Positions 22,916 through 35,647 of a DNA stretch of 64,000 bases are shown in pieces. The translations under genes were made by a program, and so were the position numbers. The notes under the pieces are model-generated. The model saw only the letters and a program-made list of their open reading frames with translations. It was not told the DNA's origin and ran no database searches. Each line of letters opens with the position of its first letter. Position 1 is the stretch's first letter. This stretch comes from Plantago major (lineage: Eukaryota; Streptophyta; Magnoliopsida; Lamiales; Plantaginaceae), in assembly GCA_026545765.1 (NCBI GenBank), contig CM048842.1, positions 39,627,431 to 39,691,430 of the forward strand, in the 5' to 3' direction.

Positions 22916-25619
22916 CGTGAGCCTGGTTCCAGATTTCCATCAACTTGTTGAGATCCAGCAATCTTTTCTTTCCGTATGCAACCAGATTGCAGTTTAGAGT
23001 CTTGATGGCCCACCATGCCATATTCTCCACTTCAAAAGGTAGATGACATGTCTTCCCGTATACGATCCTGTATGGACTTGCTCCCAGCACTGTCTTATAT
23101 GCTATTCTGGTGCCCACAAAGCGTTTGGCAAAGCATGCGACCAATCCTTCCTGCTTGGCTTCACCACTCTTTCCAGTATTGCCATGATCTGTCTATTGCT
23201 CATTTCCACTTGCCCAGATGTTTGCGGATGATACGGTGTTGCTAATCTGTGTTTAATGTGAAACTTACGCATACATTCCGCGAACAGCTTATTACAGAAA
23301 TACGTACCTCCATCACTGATGATTGTCTTCGGTGTTCCATATTTGGAGAATGTGTTTTGCTTGAGGAATTTGAGCACCACCAATGCATCGTTTGTTCTTG
23401 TGGTTGTTGCTTCCACCCACTTTGAGACATATTCGACTTCAACCAGTATGTACTCATTTCCAATGGACTTTGGGAAGGGTCCCTTGAAATCTATTCCCCA
23501 TACATCGAATATCTTTGCTACTAAGTTGGTGGTCATAGGCATCAATCCCTCTTAGTTATGTTTCCTATCCTCTGGCACCCGTCACAATTCTTGTAGAAGT
23601 TTATTGCGTCCTTGTAGATCGACTCCCAATAGAATCCCGACTGAAGTATTTTGTGGGCGGTTTTCCTTGGTCCATAATGCCCTCCACACTCGAATTCGTG
23701 ACAGTGTCTCAGTATACTCTCTTGTTCATACTCAGGGACGCACGTCCTGTAAACCATATCTCCTCCCTCCTTGAATAAATGTGGCGGATCCCAGATAAAA
23801 CCCTTGCTCTTTGATATTAGAGCAGCTCTCTCTGCCAACATCCAGTCCTTCTTCAACACTACACTTGTGAGAAAATTCACAATATCTGCATACCATGGCT
23901 CCTTCTCAACACTGAAAACTTGTTCCCCAGGAAAGTCATCATCAATCTCTTCTCCCTCATTTGGTGCGGTGATTCTGGAGAGGTGGTCTGCTATACTATT
24001 CTCTTTCCCTGGTCTGTCTACTATCTTATAATCAAACTGATGTAACAGAAGTACCCACCGAATGAGCCTCGACTTTTCGTCCGTCTTCGCTATCAGATGC
24101 CTCAATGCTGCGTGATCACTGTGGATGATAACTTGATACCCCACAATGTAGCTCCGAATCTTCTCAAGAGCGAATACGCAAAGAATTATTTCTCCGTGGT
24201 GTAATAATTCTTCTGTGCGTCGTTCATAGACTTGCTTGCATAGTATATCGCTCTGAACTGCTTATCCACCTTTTGTCCCAATAATACTCCAACAGCGAAA
24301 TCTGATGCATCACACATTATATCAAACGGAATATCCCAATTTGGTGCAATCATAATCGGGGAGGTTATCAACTTCGCCTTCAGGCTGCTCCACGCTTTCA
24401 TACAATCTTCATCGAAATCAAACTTAACATCCTTCCTCAGTAGATTGTTGAGAGGTTTGGCCTCCACTGACAAGTCCTTGATAAATCTCTTGTGAAATTT
24501 GATGTACCCCAAAAAGGATTGAAGTTCCTTGACACTGGTTGGTGGCGGCAGCTTCGATAGCGTCTCCACCTTCGCTTCGTCCACTCTTATTCCCTCCTTT
24601 GAAATAATATGTCCCAACACTATTCCTTCCTTTACCATAAACGTACTCTTTTCCCAGCTTAGAGTCAAATTGCATTCGATGCATCTCTCCAGAACTAATG
24701 ATAACTTATGTAGACAATCTTCGAATGAATTCCCAAACACTGAGATGTCGTCCATGAATACCTCTATGAACTTCCTCACCATGTCGTTAAATATAGATAG
24801 CATGCACCTCTGGAAAGTAGCCGGTGCATTGCATAATCCAAACGGCATCCTTCTATAAGTAAACGTCCCGAAAGGGCTGGTAAAAGTAGTCTTCAACTGG
24901 TCTTCAGGTGCAATGGGGATCTGGAAGAATCCAGATAGCCAGTCCAGGAAACAGTAATAGTCGAATATGTCTACTATTTGATCTATAAAGGGTAGGGGGG
25001 AAATGATCCTTCCTTGTAGCTGCATTTAATCTCATGTAGTCGATACACATCCTCCATCCGATAGCTATCCTTGTTGCAATGTTATCCTTTACCGTTATTC
25101 CTGACTTCTTAGGAACCATATGTATAGGACATACCCAGTTGCTACTCTCGATAGGGTAAATCAATCCATTATTCAGAAGTTTGTGGATATCCTTCTTCAC
25201 CACTTCCATTACCACTGGATTCTGCCTCCTCTGAGGTTTCCTAACTAGGTTTTCTCCTTCTTCCAGTGTAATAGTATGCATGCATCTCACGGGCTAATCC
25301 CCTTGATGTCGGTTATATCCCATCCTATTGCCTCCTTATACTTCCTTAAAACCTCAACAAACTTTTCTTTTTGATCCTTAGTAAAAGATGAAGATATAAT
25401 GACAGGAAAAAACTCATCGTCGGATAAGAAAACGTACTTGCGGTCTGTGGGTAGCTGCTTCAGTTCCGGTTTTAACCTCAGCACTTCTTCAAATCCAAGG
25501 GCTAGTGGACCCTCCTTCTCCCGATTTTCTACTATATCCATCGAATAGATTTGCTCGACCCTCTCATAGTATTCTATGTCAAAATCTTCTTCATCCTCCT
25601 CTATCAGATCCAGCATCAC
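22916..25619 (-). pseudogene. pol region of element B: RT, RNase H, integrase
   Basis: In coding order: the pre-RT linker with A-I-G-W-D-I-T-D-I-K-G-I-S-P (about 25290-25330); RT with the M-P-F-G-L-C-N-A-P-A-T-F-Q block (24815-24855) and catalytic F-M-D-D (about 24750); RNase H with C-D-A-S-D-F-A-V-G (about 24285-24315) and H-S-D-H-A-A-L-R-H-L (about 24090-24125); the integrase zinc-binding H-H-C-C region (about 23560-23710); and the integrase core with D-F-K-G-P-F, I-S-D-G-G and H-P-Q-T-S-G-Q-V-E (about 23190-23500). These are gypsy motifs in gypsy order. Several breaks interrupt the frame. Element A begins at 22915. Confidence 0.9.
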
Positions 25620-25699
25620 ATAACCAAACTCATCTTCATCCCCAAGGTGAAAATCATCTGCACTTTCCCAATATCCTCTCTCAATTATATTTCCTTCTT

Positions 25700-27606
25700 C
25701 TAGAATTTCCCCTTAGAATTGAAACGCTTCTTCTGTCCTTCCAAGATCAGCGTATAGGTCTTTCCTCCGGTATCTACCACGGCTTCCATCTGATGTAAGG
25801 CTGGTCGCCCAATAAGTGTTTTAGACCTCATGACGTTCCCTTCCATGTCCATCACAAGGAAATCAAGTCTAGACTTATATCCCCGATCTCCACAGGTAAA
25901 CGTCTGATTTCCCCAGCACATTTCTTTGTCGAATTGTTGGCTAGTTGAACGCTAGTTCCACAGGTTCTATTTCCTCTTCAATCCCTAGCTCTTCCGCCGT
26001 AGCAAATGACAAAAGATTTACGCGTGCTCCAAGGTCTATCATGCAAATTACCTTTTTTGACCTTCACTCCAATCATCATGCTAAATTGTCCGGATCTCGA
26101 GCTCCTCTTCTTATGATATCCGATCCTTCTCTCCAACGGTATTGGTAACGAATGGCTTTCCAAATTTCCTTTAGCCTTCTTCTTTGTAGCCTTCTTGATA
26201 TCATTTGCGATCCATCTTGGAAAAGGTAAGTCTTTCAGATCCACTATTCGCCCATCTTCTGCTCGGACGTATCCTCTTTCTATCAGGTCGCTATCATATC
26301 TTCCTTTTCTGGATGTTTCCTTAACAGTCTTATCCTTACTTCCCTTCTCCAGGGCTGCTTCCTCCGACTTGTCTTTATCCTCTTCCTCACCTTCTTCTTC
26401 TATCTCCACTACATCTGCATCCTTCTTCTTTCTTGCTCTTTCTTCACTTCTAGGAATAGAATCCGGTGTTGTTATCCCGCTCCTAGTAGTGATAGCCCCA
26501 ATGTTCTCTACCTGCTGCTCCTTTACTTCCTCCACCTTGTCATCCAGCTCCCTTACTAGATACATCATTTCAATCAAATCGTCCTTGACTGCATCAACCT
26601 CATCACTTAACCTTTCTATTGCTTCTTGAGTCGACGTGAAGTTCTCCGTGAAATTTTTTACCAGATAGTGTATTTCCTCGCTTCCTTTCTCCAGCTCCGC
26701 CCACACTACTTTTCCTCTCTGGTTGTGATGTTTCTTGAGGGTATTGATCTCCTCTTCTAACCCTTTCTTGGAAGTTATGACGCTATCAACCACTTGCTCG
26801 CTACTGATCTTAGAAGCTTTGTCCTTTCCTTCTATATTCAGCTCAATTGGCTTTCCTTCTAGTACTTCCTGGCCTACTTCCTTCGATACGTCTCTTTTAT
26901 CCAAGTACTCAGTAGTTCTTATGCTCTGTCCCATATCCCATTGTGCTTCCTCTTCGATTGCAGCTAGCATCCTTACTTCTTCGACGACCTCCATTTTGTT
27001 GAAAATCTCATTCCCTTTCAGCTGTTCACTCCTGTACCTCGAGTTTTCAGCAACACTTGCACATGCTCCCAGGACTTGCTTAGTAGAGCTCCCCATGAAT
27101 GATCCCTTCAAAGCTACGTCTATCAGATCTCTAAATTCTTCTCTCACTCCTAAGTAGAATTACTCACATAGCTGTCGGGAAGTGAACTGATGTTGGGGGC
27201 AGTTGTATTGCATCTCCAAAAACCTTTCCCATGCGTCATGAAAAGATTCATTCGATTTCTGAGTGAAGGTTGATATCATCCTCCTTTCTCTCATAACACT
27301 TGCAAGTCCCAGAAACCTCTTCAAGAACAGACTCCTCAGCTTATTCCATTCAGACACCTCTTCTTTAATTGAATCTATCCATCTTTTTGCTGCTCCCTCC
27401 AGTGTTTTGATGAAGAACCAGAATTTCAGCTCACCATCAGTTAACCACTTCGTCGGAAACTGCTCAACGATAGACTCGAATGCGTACATGAACTTGCATT
27501 CGTTTTCCCCTTCTCTTCCTTCGAACTTTGGTAATGAGTTAATTGGATTGAACCCGTATTCCCTTACAAGCGACTGAATTCGAATTCCACTCCTTGGTTT
27601 TTGCAT
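25700..27606 (-). pseudogene. gag and protease region of element B
   Basis: Minus-strand reading from about 27606 gives a gag domain with L-P-K-F-E-G, A-A-K-R-W-I-D-S, F-L-K-R-F-L and S-F-H-D-A-W-E-R-F. A long charged Glu/Lys-rich region (about 26000-27147) follows with A-I-T-T-R-S-G, a known Athila gag landmark, and D-L-K-D-L-P-F-P. Protease-adjacent sequence continues to about 25700. It lies directly downstream of the primer site. Confidence 0.85.
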
Positions 27607-27723
27607 ACTGATCTCCCTGATAGTTCTTTCATCTTCTTTTCCATCTTGGATTTTCCTGTGAAATAAAAGTTGTTATTGCTCAAAAATAACCAAATAAGTT
27701 CTATGCTGGCAATCTACTAATTA

Positions 27724-27744
27724 TTCCCCGGCAGCCGCGCCAGA
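27724..27744 (-). other. Element B primer binding site
   Basis: Minus strand CTGGCGCGGCTGCCGGGGAA, an Athila-type (Asp-type) site, about 7 bp inside the LTR edge TGATGG at 27751. Confidence 0.75.
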
Positions 27745-27750
27745 AGACTT

Positions 27751-27941
27751 GATGGATCCTCGGGAAAAACAATTGTCGTTGAACTTAAAGTTTTACCGAG
27801 AACACCAAAGTTTTACGAATTTATAATACCAAACCCAAATTCCGAAAACACTAAATTAATTAGTATAGCTGAAGTTGACTCGAGAGGTCGGTCTCTCGGG
27901 AATAACGCTCGATTAAAATAGAATAATAGATGGTTAATTTT
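27751..27941 (-). repeat. Element B 5' LTR, U5-side piece
   Basis: Runs from TGATGG to the Copia-A insertion point. The last 5 bp (27937-27941, ATTTT) are repeated at 57656-57660, after which the LTR continues to 59000. Confidence 0.85.
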
Positions 27942-28673
27942 TATTAGATATTTTGTTAGAATATCTGTTTAGATTTTGTTCAGCAACATGATGACTTATC
28001 TTAGTCTCAGAAAGGTGATTCGTACTCTTGGTTCACTTGAACATTGTAAAAGAGGAAACCCACTAAGTATGATAGTCTAGCTAATCTTGTATAGGATGTT
28101 AGGTCTCAAAATGTAATTTTTATTTTATGAAGAGAAGACCAAGAAGAAGACATCCAAGCAGAAAGCTCAACAACATTTGAAGACTTGAAGAAAACTGCAC
28201 AAGATTACTGAATCTGTTGTTCAGATATCTTAGCCAGATATCTTGTAGACACGAACAGTTTCAAACAAACTGTGTCACAAGAGATATCTGAGAAATGAGA
28301 TACATATCTGAAAACAAGGAAAGTGTCCACAGATATCTATTCTCAGATACCTTGAGCATTAACCACGTTTCTGAAAAAGAAATATATATTGCAAACAAAG
28401 TTGTTTCAATAAATAGCAAGTGGTATCTGAAGAATGAAGATAAGGACGTGCAAAGAATCGGATGACACTGGTCTCTGATACAAAGCATAGTTCCGTTGAC
28501 ACTACAGGACAAAAAGTATAGTACAATGCATTTAATGCACGGACAGAGATGTCTGAATAAAAGCAACGGCAACTTCTGAGAAGAAGACAAAACCTGCTAC
28601 AGTACTATACACAGATATCGATAGTTTGAATTTGAGCCTAACGGATACTATTCAAACGGCACTCAAATTCATC

Positions 28674-28680
28674 TATAAAT
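28674..28680 (+). promoter_or_regulatory. LTR TATA box (Copia-A)
   Basis: TATAAAT within ATCTATAAATATCA. It is conserved in the solo LTR (6642), LTR2 (42260) and LTR3 (56688), so it is the probable U3 promoter; transcription would start about 30 bp downstream. Confidence 0.7.
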
Positions 28681-29073
28681 ATCAACACTTAGACAGCTTG
28701 AGAGAACGCACGGAACACAACTCAGAACACTGAATACGCTGAAACATACGATCTCTGATCTTACTCTCTCAAAGCAACTTACTTATCATCAAAGCTTTCT
28801 GTTACGACTAAAGCTTTTGATCTTGAGTAAACACTGAAGTTCTAAGTGTCCTGATCCTAAACAAGCAAAGCTATCTGTGAAGGAGTTGAATCAAAAGATC
28901 AACTATCTGAGATTCATTCTCTTGAACAGATATCATAAGACTTGGGTCAGTAAAATCGAACAAGATACCATACGCTGTAAAGTGTATTAAGTAACTTAGT
29001 TCACAGAGCTATCTGATTAACTGAAAAGTTATTAAGACGCTCATCTGACAACTCAAACCGAAACCAACACCAA

Positions 29074-29280
29074 AACCATGGAGTACAGAAGTACTTAGTT
29101 TGAAAATCAGAATAACTCAAGGTTACCGGAGTATAGGAAGTACTTGATTTGGGAAACTAAGGAATAACTCCAAGGTTATTGAGTATAGGAAGTACTTAGC
29201 TTGGGAAGCTAGGGAATAACTCAAAGGTTTCTGAGTATAGGAAGTACTTGGCTGAAGAAGCTAGGGAACAACTCAGGGGG
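29074..29280 (+). repeat. Minisatellite inside the Copia-A LTR, unit about 50 bp
   Basis: Four units, each with GAGTATAGGAAGTACTT, then a TTGGGAAGCTAGG-like block, then AATAACTCAAGGTT. The core AAGTACTT is palindromic. The solo LTR has only two units (about 7019-7110); LTR2, LTR3 and the right-edge LTR (about 63640-63835) have about four. Confidence 0.8.
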
Positions 29281-29583
29281 AACATTTGGTTGGGAACCAA
29301 TTGTTCAGAATCTTAGAATAGGATTATTGTGAGGTTATCTCAATTATCTGTTCTAGTAAATTCTAGGTCTCTGATAGACCGAAGTGGATTAGTTGGAGGA
29401 TTACGCCACCTCCAGATACCACTATACTTGCTGTGTCATTTACGTTTCTGTATTTATACAAAGAACACACACACTTATTAACTGCTTTCTACACTTATCT
29501 TTATTAAGTATTCCGCAATCTGATTCAAAGTATCAGATATCCATTCAGATATCTTATAAACATTTGTTTTAGACTAAATTTTT

Positions 29584-29620
29584 AAAAGACTATTCACCCC
29601 CCCCCCCCCTCTAGTCTTTT
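29584..29620 (+). repeat. Poly-C-loop hairpin near the LTR 3' end
   Basis: Arms AAAAGACTA (29584-29592) and TAGTCTTTT (29612-29620) are perfect inverted repeats enclosing TTCA and a run of 13 C. The same arrangement is at 7429-7469, 43158-43191, about 57595-57632 and, on the minus strand, about 63272-63310. Confidence 0.8.
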
Positions 29621-29646
29621 ACTTTTCCGTTATCTGGACCAACAAG

Positions 29647-29658
29647 TGGTATCAGAGC
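29647..29658 (+). other. Copia-A primer binding site, unit 1 (initiator tRNA-Met)
   Basis: TGGTATCAGAGC, 2 bp after LTR1. The same site follows LTR2 at 43218-43229. Confidence 0.95.
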
Positions 29659-29740
29659 GGGAGGTTCACCAGCCTTCTGCACTGAACCTAGATCCCCAGA
29701 TAGGTGAAGGAACTTTGTCCACTTTTGAGGACTATTTAAT

Positions 29741-32254
29741 TTGTGTGTTAAGTGTGCAGGTATGTCTCTGAGTGATGTACCCGTTCTCAAACCAGAGAAC
29801 TACGAGAAATGGAAAAATAACATGATGCTCCACCTTGAAGCCATAAGTGACGAGATGATCGAAGTAATAAAGAATGGCCCAATAGTCATTCAACAACTTA
29901 AGCAAGTCATGGAGGTTTCGAGGAAGAGACAGAGATCAAAGCGAAGGATCTTCACAAACAGATCGTCAACTAGTGGAAGATCTATCGTCACGTTATTTAC
30001 GTAACCAAAGCCCAGAGAACTCGGACATCGGAAGATGCCAAGAGAAATCGTCTGGATGGTCAAGCTCAGAACTCATCATCGATCGACACAGAGCACATAA
30101 AGTGTACAATCGTGGGGTGCTAAACGGCGAAAGTCGGTGGCAACCGATTGAAGAAATCTGCGTTTAACCGAGAAACCAAGGAAAACAAGTTCGAAGTTCT
30201 AAAGTTGAAATTTCAAAATTTCAAACAAGGTCCCACCGAAACTCTGGAAGAACTTGATTTCAGATTTACCACTCTTATGAGTGATATGGCAAGACTTGGG
30301 AAAGCAATAGATACTCTCAATGAGAAGATTAAGACTATTGTCGAGTCTTAACCACAACCGGGAGCATACTAAATTCTTTTATTTTAACCAAGGTATGCCA
30401 AATATCACTCCAAAGGGAACTTTTCTCTCATCTTGCTATCGTTGACTATGAGACAACTCGTAGAGAACAAACAACCGAAAAAGTTGCGAATGTTGCTCTA
30501 GTTACTCAAGGAACTTCAAAAGAAGAAAAGCAAGGAGGAGATCGAGGATGCTCTTGCGCAAAGCAAATGAGTAAATTTGTCCGAGAAATTGAGAGAAGAC
30601 AAGCCAAAGAGAAGTCAAAAAGCATCTAGTTTAAAACTATCACCAAGACAAAAATATGCAGAGCTCATTGAACAAGCCAAATTTCGTAAAGCATCATGTA
30701 CTGAGGAAGCAGAAATTGGAAATGATATCTGTTTCTATTGTCAGAAACCTGGCCATTTCAAGAAGGATTGTCCTGCCCTCAACAAACTAAGGACAGGTGA
30801 CAAGAAAGATAGAAGAATCTTCAGAAGAAGCCAGAAAGCTTTGTTAACTGAAGAAAGAAAGAAAATCCAAATTCAACTGGATGCTCTAGACGTTGAGACA
30901 GATTCTGAAGATGACAATTCAGATGATTCAACCCTACCATCACCAGAATTATGTGGAGTTACTGATGACATAATCGACTTCGGCCTCAAGAAGAATGAAG
31001 TGTGTGTAGTTGCTGAAATTGACGGACCAGACATCTCCAACATAGAAAATTGTCTTATGGCTGATGAGGTAACACATACTTCTTGCTACACTTATGAAAG
31101 TGATGAAGAGGAAATGAAAAATCTAGAAAATCTCAGGAAAGAACTTGACATCTATGAAAGAGAATTTCTAATGATCCGAGCTAGAGCCGAAAACCTTGAA
31201 GAAGAAAAGAATTCTCTTGAAAAGGAAAATTCTCAATTAGTTAAAGATTCTGAGAGAAAGGATGCTGAAAACGCACTTCTCAAAGCTCAGATATCTGAGA
31301 CTGAAAAGTCACATGAAGAAGCAATGGCTGAGTTACGAAAGAATTATGAAAATCTTCTTTCTGAAAATAAAGAACTCAAAAAGAAAGAACTATCTTTTCA
31401 ATCTTATGCCAAAGCTAGTGACACTCTTACTGAAGTACAATCTTACTTAAGAGATCCTTCAGAAAAGAAAGGACTTGGGCTGAATACACAGACAGACTGT
31501 TCTATCACTCTGAATAAGAGTAAGGAGAAAAGAACATTTGTAAGTACTCAGCAAGACGGTTCCCATACAATCTATAGCATCGGTAAAAAGACAAAGATTG
31601 TTGACAAAGGAAAGGCAGTTGCGACTAGACCTTTGTGGGAAAAACAAGTCAAAAACAAAACTGTTGGGTACGTCTCTGAAAAGAAACACAACACTGAAAA
31701 GTGTAAACACCCACAGTGCTATGTCTCTCAAAAAGGTAGAATTGCAGGAGCTGGCAAATTCTCCCATGTCACTTTTTATGGAAAGAAATTGGATCAACCA
31801 GAGACTAGCAAAGCTGCTGAGAAAAGATCTCAGATAGCTTCAAGTGCTCGAAACGGCATTGGCTACAAAGGCATCGGAGAACAACTTGCTCATGAGTACA
31901 AGCAGGAGCAAGAACGATGGTAAAGCTAGAATTTCTCAAAGCAATTGTCGGCGGAAGTTAAATCAAACCACTGAAAATCTGAATGCCAGGGCTAGAAGAA
32001 ATCTGGCAAGGAAGGCTAAGTTTGCTGAAAAGCAAACTCAGAAACCTGACAGGTATCTGAAAGCATCATATGGAGCACCTAGGAACACACCAAGGAAGAA
32101 AATAATTCTTACTAATGATAACTTTCATTCAAAAAGAATTGCTCCTTACGTTCCTGTCAGACAAAAGCATATTTCAAAGAAATTCATTCAAAAATGGATT
32201 CCTACTGGAAGAACTTTTGATTCTGACGGTTCCATCAAAGATATGAGAACCTAA
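29741..32254 (+). pseudogene. gag region, Copia-A unit 1
   Basis: Starts with a gag-like segment with Y-E-K-W-K-N-N-M (about 29790-29830). It continues with the F-K-Q-G-P-T-E-T-L-E-E-L block (about 30220-30255) and a CCHC zinc knuckle C-F-Y-C-Q-K-P-G-H-F-K-K-D-C at about 30730-30771. Downstream are a Glu/Lys-rich coiled-coil stretch (about 31100-31430) and a basic region. The long tail after the knuckle is typical of SIRE/Maximus gag. The frame is broken in places. The order PBS, gag, pol is as expected. Confidence 0.85.
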
Positions 32255-32272
32255 TCTCCTGTTTCCTGTTGT

Positions 32273-35200
32273 GTGCAGAATGCTTCCTGGACTAAAGCAC
32301 AATGGCTATTTGATAGTGGATGCGGAAAGCACATGACAGGAGACAAAGCAAATCTGGTTGATTACAAAGCTTGCAACACAGGACCAGATATCAGATTTGT
32401 TGGAGGAGAATTAAATCCCTCTCTGGAATTTGGCAACGTCAAATTGGGAACTTTAATAATCACTGACGTATTACATGTTAAGGATTTGAAATACAATCTA
32501 TTTAGCATGAGCCAGTTTGCAGACAAGGGTTTTACTATAAAATTCAAAGCTAAATACTGCAAACTAATTGACAATGAGTCAAAGCAGACAGTCTTAGTTG
32601 GTCGGCGGAAAGGCAGTCTTTATGTTGCCGATTGGGCATCTGCCACAACTGAAGAATGTCTCATGGTGAGTCAATCTGGTCACACAGAAGAGCACTGGTT
32701 ATGGCACAAAAGAATGAGTCACTTGAACTTCAAAACTCTGAATAGACTTTCCAAGAAAGAGTTAGTGGTTGGTCTTCCCAGAACATCTTTCAGAAAGGAT
32801 GGTATCTGCTCACTTTGTCAGATGGGGAAACAATCTAAGATCTCTTTCAAATCCAAAATCAGACACTCTAGTGTTAGACCACTGCAACTTTTACATATGG
32901 ATCTATTTGAATCATCTGTAACTAGTAATGCGGGAAAAAAGTATGGTCTGGTTGTTGTAGATGACTTCTCAAGATTCACTTGGGTTGTCTTTCTGAAACA
33001 CAAGTCTGATGCCAGGGTGGAGATACCAAACTTGCTGAAAAAGCTTGAAGTCATGAAGAATGACAAGGTATCTGCAATCAGAACAGATCATGGTACTGAG
33101 TTTGTCAACCAGTACATAAAGGAGTTTAGTACCTGCAAAGGTATACAACACCAACTTTCCTCTGTAAGGACACCTCAACAAAATGGTGTTGCAGAAAGGA
33201 AAAACAGAACCCTTAAAGAAGCTGCAAGGACAATGCTAGCTGACACTGAGATATGTGAAATATATTGGGTTGAAGTTGTAAACACAGCCTGCTACACTCA
33301 GAACAGATGCTTGATAAACAAACACCATGACAGGACCCCCTATGAAATCTTGGTTGGAAGACCTCCTAATATCAAACATCTGAGAGTATTTGGTTGTAGA
33401 TGTTTTGTTCTAAACAATGGGAAAGATTATCTGAGAACATTTCAACCAAAGGCAGATGAAGGTGTTTTTCTTGGCTATTCCACAAATAGCAAAGCTTACA
33501 GAGTTTACAACAAAAGAACAAAGAAAATTGAAGAATCAGTTCATGTTGTATTCTATGAAGGAAGCAAGAAAATACCTCCTATTGATGAACTCTCAGAAAA
33601 GTTCAAAGAACTATTACTGAGGGATCCTAAAGAAGAATCCTCAGAAAAGAAAAACATCATTATGGAAAGTGAGGATGACTCTGACGTAGAAAAGCTTGAA
33701 AAGCCTAGTAACAACAAGATGACTCACAAACATGATGAGGAATTTCCTATGAGTTTTCCAAAAATGGAACAGGTTACTGAGAACCTTCATCATGAAGAGG
33801 TATCTGAAATTGAGAATGCTGAAATGCATGTCTCAGATATTTCTAACACTGAAAAAGTGTCAGATATCCATGACATTTCCCATATGTCAGATATCTCAGA
33901 TACTGAAAAAGTATCAAATCAAAATCTTAGTGATTCACATTCAGATCACCTGGATATTGATCCTACTAGCACTAAACCTATGATGAAATGGATCAAAGAT
34001 CATCCTACAAAGGATATAATTGGACCAATTAATCAGGGTGTTAGGACTAGGAGAGCAATAGCTGAAAATGCTAACTCTCTCTTTGGATGTTTCATCTCGA
34101 ATATTGAACCTAAAAATATAGAAGAAGCATTAGGAGACCAAGACTGGATCTCTGCAATGCAAGAAGAGTTGGATCAATTTGAGAGAAACAAAGTCTGGAA
34201 ACTAGTTCCATTTATAGAAGGAATATCTGTGATTGGAATTAAATGGGTTTTTAGAATCAAGATGAATGAATCTGGTGAAATAACCAGAAACAAAGCAAGA
34301 TTAGTTGCCAAGGGATTTACTCAGACTGAAGGCGTAGATTTTGACGAGTCATATGCACCAGTTGCCAGATTGGATGCAATAAGACTCTTTCTAGCCTTTG
34401 CAGCTCATAAAGATTTCAAAGATTATCAGATGGATGTCAAAAGTGCATTCCTAAACGGTGAACTTGCAGAAGAAGTCTATGTTGAGCAACCACCTGGGTT
34501 TGAAGTTTCCTCAGAAAGTAGAATGGTCTATAAACCTGTAAAGCTCAGATGGATCAAACAGCTCCAAGAGCATGGTATGACACTTTGGCCAAATACCTTC
34601 TAGAAAGTGGTTTCAAGAAAGGTGAAGTTGATAAAACTTTATTTACCTTAAACCATGATGGGAAACTACTCTTAGTTCAAGTATATGTTGATGACATCAT
34701 ATTTGGATCTAAGGACAAGCAACTTTGTAATGACTTTGCAAATCTCATGAAAAGCAAGTTTGAGATGAGCATGATGGGAGAAATGAATTATTTCCTAGGA
34801 TTGCAAGTCAAGCAACTCAATGATGGAATATTCATTAGTCAAACAAAGTATGCAAAAGACATGCTCACAAAATTCAATCTTAAGCCTTCTGAAAAGAATG
34901 CTAAGATACCTATGAGCATTGGAACCAAAATGACCTATACTGAATCAGATAAGAGTGTTGAAGAACATAAGTATAGGAAATTGATAGGTTCACTACTTTA
35001 CCTCACTACAAGTAGACCTGATATTCAATATGCTGTTGGAGTATGTGCTAGATTTCAAACAAATCCAATGCAAACACACTACAACATTGCTATGAAAATA
35101 TTAAGGTATGTGAAGGGTACAGTAGATGTAGGATTGTGGTATCCTAAAGAAAGTGGATTGAGTTTAGCTGGGTACTCGAGATCTTGATTATCTTGGATCA

Positions 35201-35634
35201 TTGCTTGATAGGAAAAGCACCTCGTGAACTTGTGGTTACGGGCACTAGAATTATCTCATGGTTTAGCAAGAAGCAAATCTCAATTGCAACTTCTACCACA
35301 GAGGCTGAATATATTGCTGCTGGTTGTTGTGCAACACAAATTTTGTGGATACAACAACAACTTAAAGACTATGGACTTGATGAGAAGAAAACTCCCACTT
35401 TCTGTGACAACACAAGTGCTATTGACATTACGTAATCCTAAATTTCATGCCAGAACAAAGCACATTGATGTTAGACATCACTTCATCAGAGACCATGTTG
35501 AAAAAGGCAATATAGAGATACTCAAGATTGGCACTGAAGACCAACTTGCAGATATCTTCACTAAGCCACTACAAGGAAATAGATTCTTAGCCTTAAGACA
35601 TAGTCTTGGACTAATGAAACTACCAATGAACTGA
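32273..35634 (+). pseudogene. pol region, Copia-A unit 1
   Basis: In order: protease D-S-G-C-G-K-H-M-T (about 32311); integrase zinc region (H-K-R-M-S-H-L-N through C-S-L-C) and catalytic core with D-D-F-S-R-F, D-H-G-T-E-F and Q-Q-N-G-V-A-E-R-K-N-R-T (about 32700-33220); RT with [20 protein letters not shown] and catalytic Y-V-D-D (about 34684); and RNase H with T-E-A-E-Y-I-A and D-I-F-T-K-P-L (to about 35634). Classic Ty1/copia order, with integrase before RT. It is a fossil with several breaks. Confidence 0.92.
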
Positions 35635-35647
35635 AAAGGTTCAGATA

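Larger units (their letters stand above)
27942..29644 (+). repeat. Copia-A LTR1
   Basis: 1703 bp, ending GGACCAACA. It contains a TATA box at 28674-28680, a tandem repeat at about 29074-29280 and a poly-C hairpin at 29584-29620. Near the 5' end AGATATTTT (27946-27954) is the reverse complement of the plant evening element AAAATATCT. Confidence 0.95.

Noticed and set aside
26195-27157. Long plus-strand frames (26195-26629, 26735-27157) over the gag region of element B
   Set aside because: They are antisense shadows of the Glu/Lys-rich gag coding strand, giving Ser/Leu-rich translations.
28261-28590. Minus-strand frame of 109 codons in LTR1, also present in LTR2 (41847-42176), as a conserved small protein
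   Set aside because: Its conservation is that of recently duplicated LTRs; the translation is Leu/Ser/Phe-rich with no family resemblance.
29074-29280. Regularly spaced repeats in the Copia-A LTR as a CRISPR-like array
   Set aside because: The units are directly adjacent with no unique spacers, lie inside an LTR, and the genome is a plant.
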